Part shown: one piece after another, positions 1-8,681 of the stretch
Position numbering within the stretch: position 1 is the first letter of the stretch
Layout: each line of letters begins with the position of its first letter
From: Alphaproteobacteria bacterium
Lineage (GTDB): Bacteria > Pseudomonadota > Alphaproteobacteria > TMED109
Assembly: GCA_022824395.1 (NCBI GenBank)
Contig: JAJDZX010000107.1
Span: forward strand, 1 to 63,754
Length of the DNA stretch: 63,754 nucleotides
Direction of reading: 5' to 3'
Program-made: the position numbers and the translations under genes
The notes under the pieces: generated by a model
Databases searched by the model: none
Seen by the model: only the letters and a program-made list of their open reading frames with translations
What the model was told of the DNA's origin: nothing

Positions 1-141
1 TGTAAGGCTTTGTTTGGAGCATGTCAAGGTCTTCTTATGTAAGCACCCGTACAGGCAATAACGCCCCGCCGGCTGCAAGAAGCCATTGCTGTTCAGGGAG
101 TTGGGCGCGGGAACGGGCCTATTGCCAGCTTGAAGTTCCGA

Positions 142-984
142 TTAGCGGCCTGCCAGCTGCAGCCACGTCCAGAGCAGGCCCATCATGACGGGCTGGTGCA
201 GCAGGTAGTAGACGAGGCTGTTGCGGCCGAGGAAGCGGACCAGTCGCCCGGCGCGACCCTCCAGTCTGGGAATCGCCAGTACGCGCAGTGCGCCCGCCTC
301 GTGCGCCCATTTCGCGGCGCCGATCCCGAAGAGAACCGCGGCCAGCCAGGGGAACACCGGGAAGTAGTCGCCGGAGACCGGGGTGACGGCGGACAGGCCC
401 GTCCAATGCCAAATGGGCGCGTCCAGCAGCTCGGTCCGCACCGTTTCGTTGAGGACCAGGATTGCCGTGGCGGCGGCGGCCGCTAGCCACCAGGGAGCCC
501 GCACGAAGACCAGGCCGGCGATCCCCGCAAACGCGATCAGGTGCAGGATCCCGAAGAAGATGAACGCCTGCGGCGTCGCGAACCAGGTGACGACGGTGAT
601 GGCCAGCGCCGCCAGGGTGATCCAGGCGAGACGCCTCGCCCAGCGCTTCCAGTGGAACCCGCCCGCGTGCGCGAGATACAGGCTCGCCCCGGTCGCGAAC
701 AGGAAGGTGATGGCCACTGCCTTGGCCAGGGCCCACCAGTGGAATTGCGTCGTGTAGCCGGGCTCCCGAAGGCCGAAGAACATGAGGTCGTAGGCGAAAT
801 GGAACACGGTCATCCCGATCAGCGCGCCGCCCCGCAATACGTCCAGCAGCGGAACCCGTGGGATACTCGGGGCCCCGGCCGGCTGTGTGTCGGCGAGGGG
901 GCGCCGCGCTGCGGCCCGGTGCGCCGAACGCCCGGGTTTTCGCGATTTCCACTTCGAGGCCCGCGATGCGCGTCTTCGAGCCAT
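142..984 (-). CDS. DUF1624-type membrane acyltransferase (heparan-alpha-glucosaminide N-acetyltransferase-like)
   Basis: A 280-residue polytopic membrane protein. After a basic, proline-rich N-terminal tail of about 40 residues comes the family signature: Arg, then LLDVLRGGALIGM, then FHFAYDL with the conserved His. Several hydrophobic segments follow, and there is a late FLGRNSLVYYLLHQPV motif typical of this superfamily. Relatives transfer acyl groups across the inner membrane to sugars; the substrate here is unknown. The poorly conserved tail suggests the true start may lie further in. It is transcribed leftward with no obvious partner gene. Confidence 0.72.
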   Translation of the reverse strand: MARRRASRASKWKSRKPGRSAHRAAARRPLADTQPAGAPSIPRVPLLDVLRGGALIGMTVFHFAYDLMFFGLREPGYTTQFHWWALAKAVAITFLFATGASLYLAHAGGFHWKRWARRLAWITLAALAITVVTWFATPQAFIFFGILHLIAFAGIAGLVFVRAPWWLAAAAATAILVLNETVRTELLDAPIWHWTGLSAVTPVSGDYFPVFPWLAAVLFGIGAAKWAHEAGALRVLAIPRLEGRAGRLVRFLGRNSLVYYLLHQPVMMGLLWTWLQLAGR

Positions 985-1309
985 GCGGCTTCGCCCCCGG
1001 CAGGATCGCCCGTCTCACCGTCAAGCCGGCTTGCCCGTGCCTCGCGCAGCCAGAGGACACGTCGTCGCCTGACGAGCAGCAGACGACCTTGATGCCAATC
1101 CCCCGATCCATCTTAGCGTCACGATCGTACGGCCCGGCACCCGTCGTGCCGCGAGATGTCCGTCACCGGGTGGCGGCGGGCTGTCCGTGTCCGCTCGGTG
1201 CGATTCCCGTCCCGGGTCTTGCGACGCTTGCCGGCATCCCCGGGACTTCGCGGATATCATCGGCGCCCCCGGAGGTAGGCAGCCAGCGTTTACTGGGTTG
1301 GAGGGCAGC

Positions 1310-2293
1310 GTGAAGTATCGCCGATTGGGCCGCACCGGTCTCGAGGTATCGGAAATCGTCTTCGGCGCCGGGTGGGTCGGCGGCGTCCTGATCCATCACG
1401 ACGCGGATGTCGGGCGCGAGGCGCTGCGTCGGGCCCGGGCTGCGGGGATCAACTGGATCGACACCGCCCCGTCCTACGGCGACGGCGTTTCTGAGCGCGC
1501 CCTGGGCACGCTGCTGCCGGAGCTGGAATGGGATCCCTACCTCTCGACCAAGTTCCATGTCGATCCGGCGAGCGATCTCCCGGTCGACGAACAGATCGAG
1601 CGCAGTGTCGCCGCCAGCCTTGCGCGGCTGGGCCGGACGTCCGTGGATCTCCTGCAGCTGCACAACCCCCTCGGGGCGGAGAGCGGCTCGCGCCGCCTTG
1701 CCGTTGACCGGGTGCTGGAACCGGGTGGCGTGGCGGACGCGCTGGACGGCCTGAAGCACCGCGGCGTGACCCGGCATGTGGGTTTCACCGCCAATGGCGA
1801 TGCGGCGAGCCTCGGGCGAATGGTGGCGAGCGGGCGCTTCGACACCGCGCAGGTGTACTACAACCTGATCAACCCGAGTGCCGGGCGGGTGGTGCCGGCC
1901 GGATGGTCGGCCTTGGATTTCGGTGACGTCCTTGCCCGTTGCGCGGAACACGACGTCGGGGTGTTCGTGATCCGCGTGATGGCGGCGGGCGTGCTGGCGA
2001 CCGCGACCCGGACGGGCCGGGAGATTCCCATGTACGAGAATGCCGACATGGCTTCCGAGGAAACCCGGGCCCGCGCCGTCTGGGCGGTGATCGAGGATGA
2101 ACCGGGCAGCCGGGCCCAGGCCGCCATCCGGTTCGTGCTGGGCGATCCGCGGGTGGGCGGCGTGCTCGTGGGCCCGCACCTCCCCGAGCACGTGAGCGAA
2201 GCGGCGGCGGCCGTCGACATGGACCCCTTCGCGCCCGACACCGAGACGGCGCTCGCGCGGCTGTACGCGAACGATTACGGTCGCCTTTCCTGA
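1310..2293 (+). CDS. aldo/keto reductase family protein
   Basis: A 327-residue NADPH-dependent oxidoreductase of the AKR TIM-barrel superfamily. It begins VKYRRLGRTGLEVSEI and carries the catalytic set: DTAPSYG (Asp and Tyr), STKFHVD (Lys) and LLQLHNPLG (His). The substrate cannot be read from sequence. I chose the GTG at 1310 because GGAGG at 1300-1304 precedes it and the AKR homology begins exactly there; the frame is open further upstream to 1187 but that part is low-quality sequence. It stands alone, with no operon partner. Confidence 0.85.
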   Translation: MKYRRLGRTGLEVSEIVFGAGWVGGVLIHHDADVGREALRRARAAGINWIDTAPSYGDGVSERALGTLLPELEWDPYLSTKFHVDPASDLPVDEQIERSVAASLARLGRTSVDLLQLHNPLGAESGSRRLAVDRVLEPGGVADALDGLKHRGVTRHVGFTANGDAASLGRMVASGRFDTAQVYYNLINPSAGRVVPAGWSALDFGDVLARCAEHDVGVFVIRVMAAGVLATATRTGREIPMYENADMASEETRARAVWAVIEDEPGSRAQAAIRFVLGDPRVGGVLVGPHLPEHVSEAAAAVDMDPFAPDTETALARLYANDYGRLS

Positions 2294-2706
2294 CCTGGCG
2301 CCGGGACGTGTCGGTCCCGCGTTGCACATCGTACTCGAGCTTCCTGTGGGGGTCCCGCGCCACCGCCATGCGATGCCTGTCCTGGAATCGGGCAGAGAGG
2401 GGCAAGCGGATGCCCGGTGCGACTGGCCGGGCCGGCGCTCGTCGATCACGGCCGGTGCGCGCGCATCGCTGGGCTGACCGCCGGTTGGCAATCCGCGTCC
2501 TGAGCTCAGCGGGCGGCGTGATCGAACATCCCGGGGCACCCCTTAACCACTTGGTCCCAGCCGCGACCGCATCCGCGTCACGGGCCGCACGAAGTTCTGC
2601 GACAACCTGGTCAAAATCGGTCCCGAATAGCGTGGCGCCGGGTCGGAGCGCCACGTCATCATCAGTGATCGCCGGGTCGTCATGCTTGCCGGAATTGATC
2701 AGCCGC
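2294..2706. other. intergenic stretch, no gene recognised
   Basis: About 410 bases between the aldo/keto reductase and the Fic promoter. Several frames are open by base composition, including a minus-strand frame beginning near 2654 whose first 50 residues look protein-like (MALRPGATLFGTDF) but match no family I know. I do not call a gene here; it may hold relics. Confidence 0.4.
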
Positions 2707-2840
2707 TTTTCGACCTTCGATAAGATAGTGAATGCTTTTTCGATTTTGATGAATGATTTTCGGCGAAATCGTTGTATGGTATATTTCGACAGAATATGAA
2801 CAGGTCGTATTGTTTTCGACTAACGTGAAGGTATTTCGAC
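2707..2840 (+). promoter_or_regulatory. six-copy TTTTCGAC-type repeat array upstream of fic
   Basis: An AT-rich island in GC-rich DNA with six near-identical octamers, all on the plus strand, at 2707, 2737, 2757, 2783, 2813 and 2833: TTTTCGAC, TTTTCGAT, TTTTCGGC, ATTTCGAC, TTTTCGAC, ATTTCGAC. The spacings are 30, 20, 26, 30 and 20, so the array is two copies of a 30-20 triad, close to multiples of a helical turn. A TATATT at 2780-2785 could be a -10 box. The last copy ends three bases before the fic ATG. This looks like an operator or iteron-like array; the binding protein is unknown. Confidence 0.6.
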
Positions 2841-2842
2841 CG

Positions 2843-4378
2843 ATGGAGCTGAATTGCGAAACGCCTCCGACATTCCAGGATCGCCTGGTCCCGAAAGAGA
2901 GAAGGCTGGCAGGTTGGGCCGCGCTGGTTCATGGCCTCGGGATCGCGGCCCCGGTCCGGGCCGCGAGCACCGTTGCCGACGGCTACATCAAGGGCAGCAA
3001 GCGCGGAGAAGGCGGCTGGACCGTTTTCGACAAGCGGTACTGGCCGGGCCACCACGTCATGGATCATGTCAGTTTCGCCCTTCGCCACGAGTGGTTCGAC
3101 CCCCTCGTGCTCAAACGTGTGTTCGACGCCGTGGACCCGGACACGATTTCGGCCTTCGTGCGCGATGCGCCGACCGGGACGGTCACCCGCCGGGTCTGGT
3201 TCTTCTACGAAACGATGACTGGCCGGCGACTGCCAATCGAGGACGCGCCGACCGTGACGGCCATCGACGCTCTCGCCCCCGAGAGTTATGTGACCAGCCA
3301 TGCAGCGCTATCGAAACGCCACCGTGTGCGGGACAACCTGCTTGGCACGGGCGGCTATTGCCCGGTCATTCGCCGCACCGAGGCCCTCGAAGACCATCGA
3401 AAACGCCGCCTCGCTGACAAAGCTGCAGAAACCGTAGGCGGATCCAGCCGACAACTGGTCTCCCGGGCCGCGAGCTTTCTGTTGCTGGCAGACAGCCGTG
3501 CCAGCTTCGCGATCGAAGGCGAGCGCCCGCTGCGCAGCCGGCTTGAGCGCTGGGGTCGCGCGGTCCGCCAGGCCGGCAAAAATCGACTGACACTCGATGA
3601 GCTCAACCGCCTGCACGGTGTCTTGATCGAGGATTCCCGCTTTGTCCGGGCTGGCCTGCGTCCTGACGGGGTGTTCGTCGGTGAGCGCGATCACAACGGC
3701 GATCCCCTGCCGGAATTCATCGGCGCACGGCCGGAAGATCTGCCTGCCCTGCTGGATGGCCTGTTCGCGGCCAATATGCGGATGACCGCGAGCGCGATCG
3801 ATCCGGTGCTTCAGGCAACGGCCACAGCGTTCGGCTTCGTCTACATCCACCCGTATCAGGATGGAAACGGCCGCCTGCACCGCTGCCTGATCCATCATGT
3901 GTTGGCGGAACGCGACTTCACGCCGCCGGGCATGGTCTTTCCCGTTTCCACGGTGATACAGGACCGGATCGATGAGTACCGCCGCACGCTGCAAGGTCAT
4001 TCCGGACCGCTCACGCCTTTCATCAACTGGCGGCCGACGATGAACCGGAACGTCGAGATCCTCGATGACACATCCGATCTATACCGGTACTTCGACTGTA
4101 CGGCTGAAGCCGAGTTTCTGTATGCCTGTGTCGCCCGCACCGTCGAACACGACCTGCCGGAAGAGATCGATTACTTGCGCCGACACGACGAAGCGCAGCG
4201 CCGCATCATGGAGACGGTGGAAATGCCCGACCGACTGGCGCAGGACCTGATCATGTTTATCCGGCAGAACAGCGGGAAGCTGCCGAAAAGGCGCCGCACG
4301 AGGGAGTTCGCGGCTCTGACCGATGAAGAGGCGGCCCAGATCGAGGCCATTTGCGGAGAGGTCTTCGGCAATGGCTGA
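2843..4378 (+). CDS. Fic family protein (class II, N-terminal inhibitory motif)
   Basis: A 511-residue Fic-domain protein, expected to transfer AMP or another nucleotide-type group to a protein hydroxyl. The Fic loop HPYQDGNGRLHR begins at about residue 336 with the catalytic His. The self-inhibitory motif S-x-x-x-E-G (SFAIEG) lies at about residue 221, ahead of the Fic core, which makes it class II. The C-terminal third is charged and helical and may bind target or DNA. The ATG at 2843 is chosen because homology starts after it and the repeat array fills the space upstream. No separate antitoxin gene is adjacent. The AT-rich promoter suggests horizontal acquisition. Confidence 0.88.
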   Translation: MELNCETPPTFQDRLVPKERRLAGWAALVHGLGIAAPVRAASTVADGYIKGSKRGEGGWTVFDKRYWPGHHVMDHVSFALRHEWFDPLVLKRVFDAVDPDTISAFVRDAPTGTVTRRVWFFYETMTGRRLPIEDAPTVTAIDALAPESYVTSHAALSKRHRVRDNLLGTGGYCPVIRRTEALEDHRKRRLADKAAETVGGSSRQLVSRAASFLLLADSRASFAIEGERPLRSRLERWGRAVRQAGKNRLTLDELNRLHGVLIEDSRFVRAGLRPDGVFVGERDHNGDPLPEFIGARPEDLPALLDGLFAANMRMTASAIDPVLQATATAFGFVYIHPYQDGNGRLHRCLIHHVLAERDFTPPGMVFPVSTVIQDRIDEYRRTLQGHSGPLTPFINWRPTMNRNVEILDDTSDLYRYFDCTAEAEFLYACVARTVEHDLPEEIDYLRRHDEAQRRIMETVEMPDRLAQDLIMFIRQNSGKLPKRRRTREFAALTDEEAAQIEAICGEVFGNG

Positions 4379-4738
4379 CGCATATGGCTCGCTACCGATT
4401 GTGCGGCCTGGACCGATTGCCTGAAAAAAGTGGGGCTTGATCCGCCGGGAATGCAGGACAGCAGCGCCAATCGACCGATAGCCTCGAGCCGTTCAGACAC
4501 CTGAAGCTGACGATCGTCGACGTCGCGGCGGGAGCTGTCACGAGGCGTCTCGAGGCGCCGAAGCACGGGCGTGCCGGTTGCTGGCCGGGACCAGCCGACG
4601 CGCATCACGCGGTGACGTGCGCCGGTTTGATCGAAGCAGTTCCTCCGCGTTACCTTGCCGGGCCGCCAGTCATGGGATGGCCGCCAGCGGCGCCTGCCCA
4701 GCCGGCGGCGCCTACAATGCAGCGGTCGAGACCGACCG
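4379..4738. other. intergenic stretch, nothing recognised
   Basis: About 360 bases between fic and the small membrane protein. No convincing coding frame, RNA gene or strong hairpin was seen. Confidence 0.4.
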
Positions 4739-5098
4739 ATGGTGATTTGGCTTCATTTGGCGACGGCTACCCTGGCACTCGGACTGGGGACCGCGAACTT
4801 GGCGCTCGCCAAGGGCACGCCACGTCATCGCGTCGTCGGCTGGATATGGATCGCGGCCATGGCGTTCGTGACGCTGTCCTCGTTCTCGATCCGGGAACTC
4901 AATGCGGGCCGGTTCAGCTGGATCCACGGGCTCACGGTGTGGACGCTGATATCCATGGCGGTCGCGCTCTTCTCCATCCGTAGGGGCTGGGTGCGAATGC
5001 ATGCGGGCTTCATGGTCGGCACGATGGCAGGACTCCTGGCTGCGGGCGCGTTCGCGCTCATGCCCGGACGCTTTATCAGTCGTCTTTTCGGCGCCTGA
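4739..5098 (+). CDS. DUF2306-like small membrane protein
   Basis: A 119-residue protein with about four hydrophobic segments, starting MVIWLHLATATLALGLG and containing the family-like pattern KGTPRHRVVGWIWIAAM, SFSIRELNAGRFSWIH and MHAGFMVG. The conserved His and Arg residues at the membrane edges match DUF2306 proteins, whose function is not established. The ATG at 4739 begins the first membrane segment; upstream codons in this frame are not protein-like. Confidence 0.7.
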   Translation: MVIWLHLATATLALGLGTANLALAKGTPRHRVVGWIWIAAMAFVTLSSFSIRELNAGRFSWIHGLTVWTLISMAVALFSIRRGWVRMHAGFMVGTMAGLLAAGAFALMPGRFISRLFGA

Positions 5099-5404
5099 AG
5101 CTGCCCGGGTCCCCCGCCGGCCGTCGGTCGCATCGGTGCCGTGCCGAACGTCCGGCACCGGCCAGCCGCCACCGCGCCGGTGCACCTCCCGATTCTGCCG
5201 TTTCGACCCGTGGTCAGCCCGCCGGCTGAGCACGCCACGTGGGGCCTGTTCGCACTGGCCGCCCGAGGCGCTCGGGCGCGCGCGGACTCGACGGTCCCCG
5301 CAAGATGCCGAGACCGGGACGACGGGCAGGGCGGCAGCACGCATTAGCCTGTGGGCTGCTATGCAGGCCCGGAACGGACTGTCCATCGTCAGGAGAGCGA
5401 GCCC
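5099..5404. other. intergenic stretch, only a ribosome-binding site seen
   Basis: About 300 bases. The last part carries AGGAG at 5391-5395 for the next gene. No other feature is recognised. Confidence 0.4.
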
Positions 5405-6370
5405 ATGAACCTGCCTGAACCGTCAGCGATCCGTCGCGTGAGCATCATCGGCGCCGGGACGATAGGGGCCTCCTGGGCCGCCTATTTCCTGGGGCGCGGG
5501 ATGGAGGTCCGGGCGTGGGACCCGGCCACCGGCGCGGAGCAATCCCTCCGAGCAACCGTCAGCGGGGCCTGGCCGGTTCTCGAGGAGCTTGGCCTGGTTG
5601 TCGCCGACGCCGACCCGGGACGTCTGCAGTTCCATGCCGACCCCGCCGGAGCGCTGGCCGACGCCGAGTTCGTGCAGGAGAGCGCCCCGGAAGAGCTCGA
5701 GCTGAAGCAATCGCTGTACGGGGAGATCGACGCCGCCCTGCCGGCGAATGCCGTGCTCGCGAGCTCCACCTCCGGTCTGCTCATGTCGAAATTGCAGGCC
5801 GGCTGCGCGAACGCTGCCCGGTTCGTGGTGGGGCACCCGTTCAATCCGCCCCACCTGATCCCGCTCGTGGAAGTGCTCGGCGGTGCCGAAACGGACCCGA
5901 GCGTGGTGAACTGGGCGGTCGACTTCTACAACGCGCAAGGAAAGAAGGCGATCCGGCTCAACCACGAGGTTCCCGGCCACCTGGTCAACCGGCTGCAGGC
6001 CGCGCTGCGGCGCGAATGCGCTGCAGCCGTGCTCTCGGGGCTGGCAAGCGTGGAAGACGTCGACATCGCCGTGAAGTATGGGCCCGGGCTCCGGCTCGGT
6101 GTGATGGGGCCCTTCGAGATCTGCCACCTGGCCGGAGGGGTCGGCGGTTACGCGCATTTTCTTGATCACCTGGGCGATGCCCTGCAGCACTGGATGAACG
6201 ATCTCGAGCCCGTGGATTTCTCCCCGGCGGTCCGGGCCCGTCTCAAGGTGCTGGTCGATACCGCGATGGAAGGCCGCGACCCGGCCGCGCTCGCCGGCGA
6301 ACGCGATGCGCTGCTGCTGGCTACGCTCAGCACGCTTGCACGCGTCCGACGGGACAAGGGACTGAACTGA
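5405..6370 (+). CDS. 3-hydroxyacyl-CoA dehydrogenase / carnitine 3-dehydrogenase-like
   Basis: A 321-residue NAD-dependent dehydrogenase. The N-terminal Rossmann fold shows IIGAGTIGASWAAYFL (GxGxxG) and the acidic turn VRAWDP. The substrate part has ESAPEELELKQSLY, the LASSTSG loop and the catalytic GHPFNPPHLIPLVEV. The C-terminal helical domain has the VNRLQAALRRE pattern. It could oxidise a beta-hydroxyacyl-CoA or carnitine. AGGAG at 5391-5395 fixes the ATG. The SDR gene follows 12 bases after the stop, so the two are probably one operon. Confidence 0.83.
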   Translation: MNLPEPSAIRRVSIIGAGTIGASWAAYFLGRGMEVRAWDPATGAEQSLRATVSGAWPVLEELGLVVADADPGRLQFHADPAGALADAEFVQESAPEELELKQSLYGEIDAALPANAVLASSTSGLLMSKLQAGCANAARFVVGHPFNPPHLIPLVEVLGGAETDPSVVNWAVDFYNAQGKKAIRLNHEVPGHLVNRLQAALRRECAAAVLSGLASVEDVDIAVKYGPGLRLGVMGPFEICHLAGGVGGYAHFLDHLGDALQHWMNDLEPVDFSPAVRARLKVLVDTAMEGRDPAALAGERDALLLATLSTLARVRRDKGLN

Positions 6371-6382
6371 GAGGGCCGACCA

Positions 6383-7249
6383 ATGGCAGATCCTGAACGA
6401 GGCCGGCTTGCCGGCAAGACCGCTGCGATCACGGGAGCGGCGGGAGGATTCGGCCGGGAACTGGTGTTCGCGTTGCTCCGGGAAGGGGCGGCGGTGACGG
6501 CGTTGGATATCGACGATCGCCGCCTCGAGTCCCTGAAAGACGAATGCTCGGAACGGGGTCTGGCCGCCCGGTTGGCAACGTTCCGCACGGACATCTCGCG
6601 GTACGAAGACTGTGCAGAAGCGATTTCCCGCACCCGGGCGCGGCTCGGTGGTCCAGACATCCTGATCAACAACGGCGCAATGGGGATGAGCGTGATCCGG
6701 CGCGACCACATGGCCAGGCTGATCGACATTCAGGAAATTTCCCCAGAGATGTGGGACCGGTTCACCGCCACGAACTACTCGGGGGCGTGGTACATGACCC
6801 GGGCGGCGATCGACGGGATGCTGGCGGCGGGCTGGGGCCGGATCGTGAACGTCACCACCAGCTTCTTCACGATGCTGCGCACGAGGTTCCATCCCTACGG
6901 CCCCGCCAAGGCCGGAATGGAAGCCATGTCGGCGGGCCACGCGGAGGAATTCGCCGGCACCGGGGTCACAGTGAATGTCGTGGTGCCCGGCGGGCCGGCG
7001 GACACGCCGATGGTGCCCGAGGAATCGGGCTTCGATCGGCAGACGCTGATCGCCCCGTCGGCGATGGTGCCGCCGATCGTCTGGCTGTGCGCGCAGGCGG
7101 GCGACGATGCGACCGGCCATCGCTACATCGCTGCCGACTGGGATTCGTCCTTGGAGCCGGATGCAGCGGCAGCGTCCTGCCGGGCGCCGATCGCGTGGCC
7201 GGACTTGGCCCGCAATCCGGTCTGGCCTGGGGGCAGGCCGGCGGAGTGA
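6383..7249 (+). CDS. SDR family oxidoreductase
   Basis: A 288-residue short-chain dehydrogenase. The cofactor motif is TGAAGGFGRE, the ALDIDDR turn suggests NAD(H), and the NNGA motif is ILINNGAMG. The catalytic Tyr and Lys are in YGPAK. The residue 13 positions before that Tyr reads Thr in NVTTSF rather than the usual Ser, which is worth noting. An insert follows NNGA, and the C-terminal tail is longer than usual. It probably works with the upstream hydroxyacyl-CoA dehydrogenase-like gene, since only 12 bases separate them. Confidence 0.8.
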   Translation: MADPERGRLAGKTAAITGAAGGFGRELVFALLREGAAVTALDIDDRRLESLKDECSERGLAARLATFRTDISRYEDCAEAISRTRARLGGPDILINNGAMGMSVIRRDHMARLIDIQEISPEMWDRFTATNYSGAWYMTRAAIDGMLAAGWGRIVNVTTSFFTMLRTRFHPYGPAKAGMEAMSAGHAEEFAGTGVTVNVVVPGGPADTPMVPEESGFDRQTLIAPSAMVPPIVWLCAQAGDDATGHRYIAADWDSSLEPDAAAASCRAPIAWPDLARNPVWPGGRPAE

Positions 7250-7451
7250 GCGGGCTCGACGGTGAGACCCGGATCGGCGTACACGTCTGCTTCCGGCATC
7301 TCCGGGATCATCCCTGCAGTGTTTCTCGCAACTTACCGGCGGTCTTGGGACGATGGCTGACGGACGGACTGGACCGACCTGCTTCCGGTGAAATCCTGCC
7401 GGATTGTGAACGCTCCAGTTCGCGGCCGCGCTTCCACCATGGCCCGTCGAC

Positions 7452-7961
7452 TTACAGGCCGAGCCTCTCGAAGATTCGGAGCGGCAGGAACAGGCGCCGG
7501 GCCGTGGACGGAAAGGACTTGAACCCGTAGCGCTCACAGAAGGCGAGAACGTGGTCGTTCTTCGCATCGACGATGACCGCGTAAACACCGACCGCGTCAC
7601 TCGCCCTGACGATTCGACGGATCGCGTCCAGCAGCAGGGTTTCGCCAAGCCCGCGCCCCTGGTGCCCCTGGTCGACTGCCAGACGCCCGATTACGACCGC
7701 TGGCACCGGATAGTGCGGGAGGCGCCGCGCCAGCTCCGTCGGCAATCGGTCCTTCTCGAAGCTAGCCGCGCTGAGCGTGTAGTAGCCGATGATCTCTCCA
7801 GGAACGTCCCCTGCCGCAACGAAGACCTGAGCGATCCGCCGCCGGGCGTCCCGAGAGGCCTGCTGACGGATGTAGTTGTCCAGTGCAGGTTCTCCACACG
7901 AGAACGACGCACGGTCGTGACGAGGGCCGAGCGGCTCGACGGTAATCTGTGGTTCATCCAC
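7452..7961 (-). CDS. GNAT-family toxin (TacT-like N-acetyltransferase)
   Basis: A 169-residue GNAT protein of the toxin type that acetylates charged tRNA. It has FSCGEPALDNYIRQQASRD near the start (the classic SG-x-LD-x-Y/FL segment), a core beta strand GYYTLSA, and the acetyl-CoA loop GRLAVDQGHQGRGLGETLL (Q-G-x-G-x-G). The C-terminal part has the active-site Tyr in CERYGFKSF. I place the start at GTG 7961, which overlaps the antitoxin stop by 8 bases; an ATG at 8033 would add 24 low-complexity residues. It is the second gene of a TacAT-type pair. Confidence 0.85.
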   Translation of the reverse strand: MDEPQITVEPLGPRHDRASFSCGEPALDNYIRQQASRDARRRIAQVFVAAGDVPGEIIGYYTLSAASFEKDRLPTELARRLPHYPVPAVVIGRLAVDQGHQGRGLGETLLLDAIRRIVRASDAVGVYAVIVDAKNDHVLAFCERYGFKSFPSTARRLFLPLRIFERLGL

Positions 7962-8238
7962 GGATGCGATCGCGGTAGCGACGGGCTGCTCTCCGCAGCG
8001 CCGTGTTCGGCTCGGGCGGGCGGAGCAAGGCATCGTGGAACGCGTCCCAGTCGGTCGCCGGAAGGACGACCCTCTCGTGCGCCTCGATCACCCGCTCCGC
8101 CGCCGCGACGGCGTTGCGTACCACGAACCGGCTGACCGTGGTGTCCTCATAGGCCGCCGCCCGCTCCAGCGTGCGCTTGCTCCTGGCGTCAACGCGCAGA
8201 TGAACGCGCGCGCGCCTTGATTCTGCTGCTTCAGCCAT
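7954..8238 (-). CDS. DUF1778-family antitoxin (TacA-like)
   Basis: A 94-residue antitoxin. The N-terminal ribbon-helix-helix region contains RVHLRVDARSKRTLERAA, and the C-terminal toxin-neutralising arm contains LPATDWDAFHDALLRPP. It should bind the GNAT toxin encoded immediately downstream and repress the promoter. GGGAG precedes the ATG at 8238; an in-frame ATG at 8259 would add seven residues. The operator candidate lies about 40 bases upstream. Confidence 0.87.
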   Translation of the reverse strand: MAEAAESRRARVHLRVDARSKRTLERAAAYEDTTVSRFVVRNAVAAAERVIEAHERVVLPATDWDAFHDALLRPPEPNTALRRAARRYRDRIRG

Positions 8239-8267
8239 TCGCCGATCTCCCGCGTTCATGGGTAACC

Positions 8268-8294
8268 ATTCTATGCGCCATTATGGCGTACAAT
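8268..8294 (-). promoter_or_regulatory. promoter with palindromic operator for the TacAT-type pair
   Basis: On the minus strand TTGTAC (8294-8289) and TAGAAT (8273-8268), 15 bases apart, resemble -35 and -10 boxes. Between them lies a perfect palindrome CGCCAT-T-ATGGCG (8276-8288). A ribbon-helix-helix antitoxin binding there would block the promoter. Confidence 0.5.
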
Positions 8295-8681
8295 AAAACG
8301 GTGGCCGTGAGGTCGCATCGCACGCCTGCCGACCCTGCCGGCGCCAGCACCCGCGTTGCGTAGACAGGTGCTGAATCGGTTTACACAACTACGCATTGGA
8401 AACGTGTGACACCGCCCAATCCTTGGCCTACTCCTGCCATCGGAACACTGGGACTCCAGGGGGCCGTGTCGGCGAGGAAAAATCAAGGCAGCCGCGAGTG
8501 TGCAGATACCGGGGCGTGTCGAGCAGTTGCCCACAATACTGGCGGGGCGGAGGACTGCGAGCAGTCCGCCTTCCTATTGCCTGGACGGGCACGCAGTGTC
8601 ATTTGACCGCCTGCTGGGCCCCGATCAAACGACAGCTGACATGCACATGGTCACATCCGGCGAGCTCGGCCGGGGGCGCCC
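8295..8681. other. intergenic stretch with one inverted repeat
   Basis: About 390 bases without a convincing gene. An inverted repeat GGACTGC / GCAGTCC sits around 8550-8570, flanked by GGC and GCC. It has no T-run and I assign no function. Confidence 0.35.

Noticed and set aside
2308-2799. Plus-strand open frame between the aldo/keto reductase and fic
   Set aside because: It has no recognisable domain, no ribosome-binding site, and runs into the repeat array.
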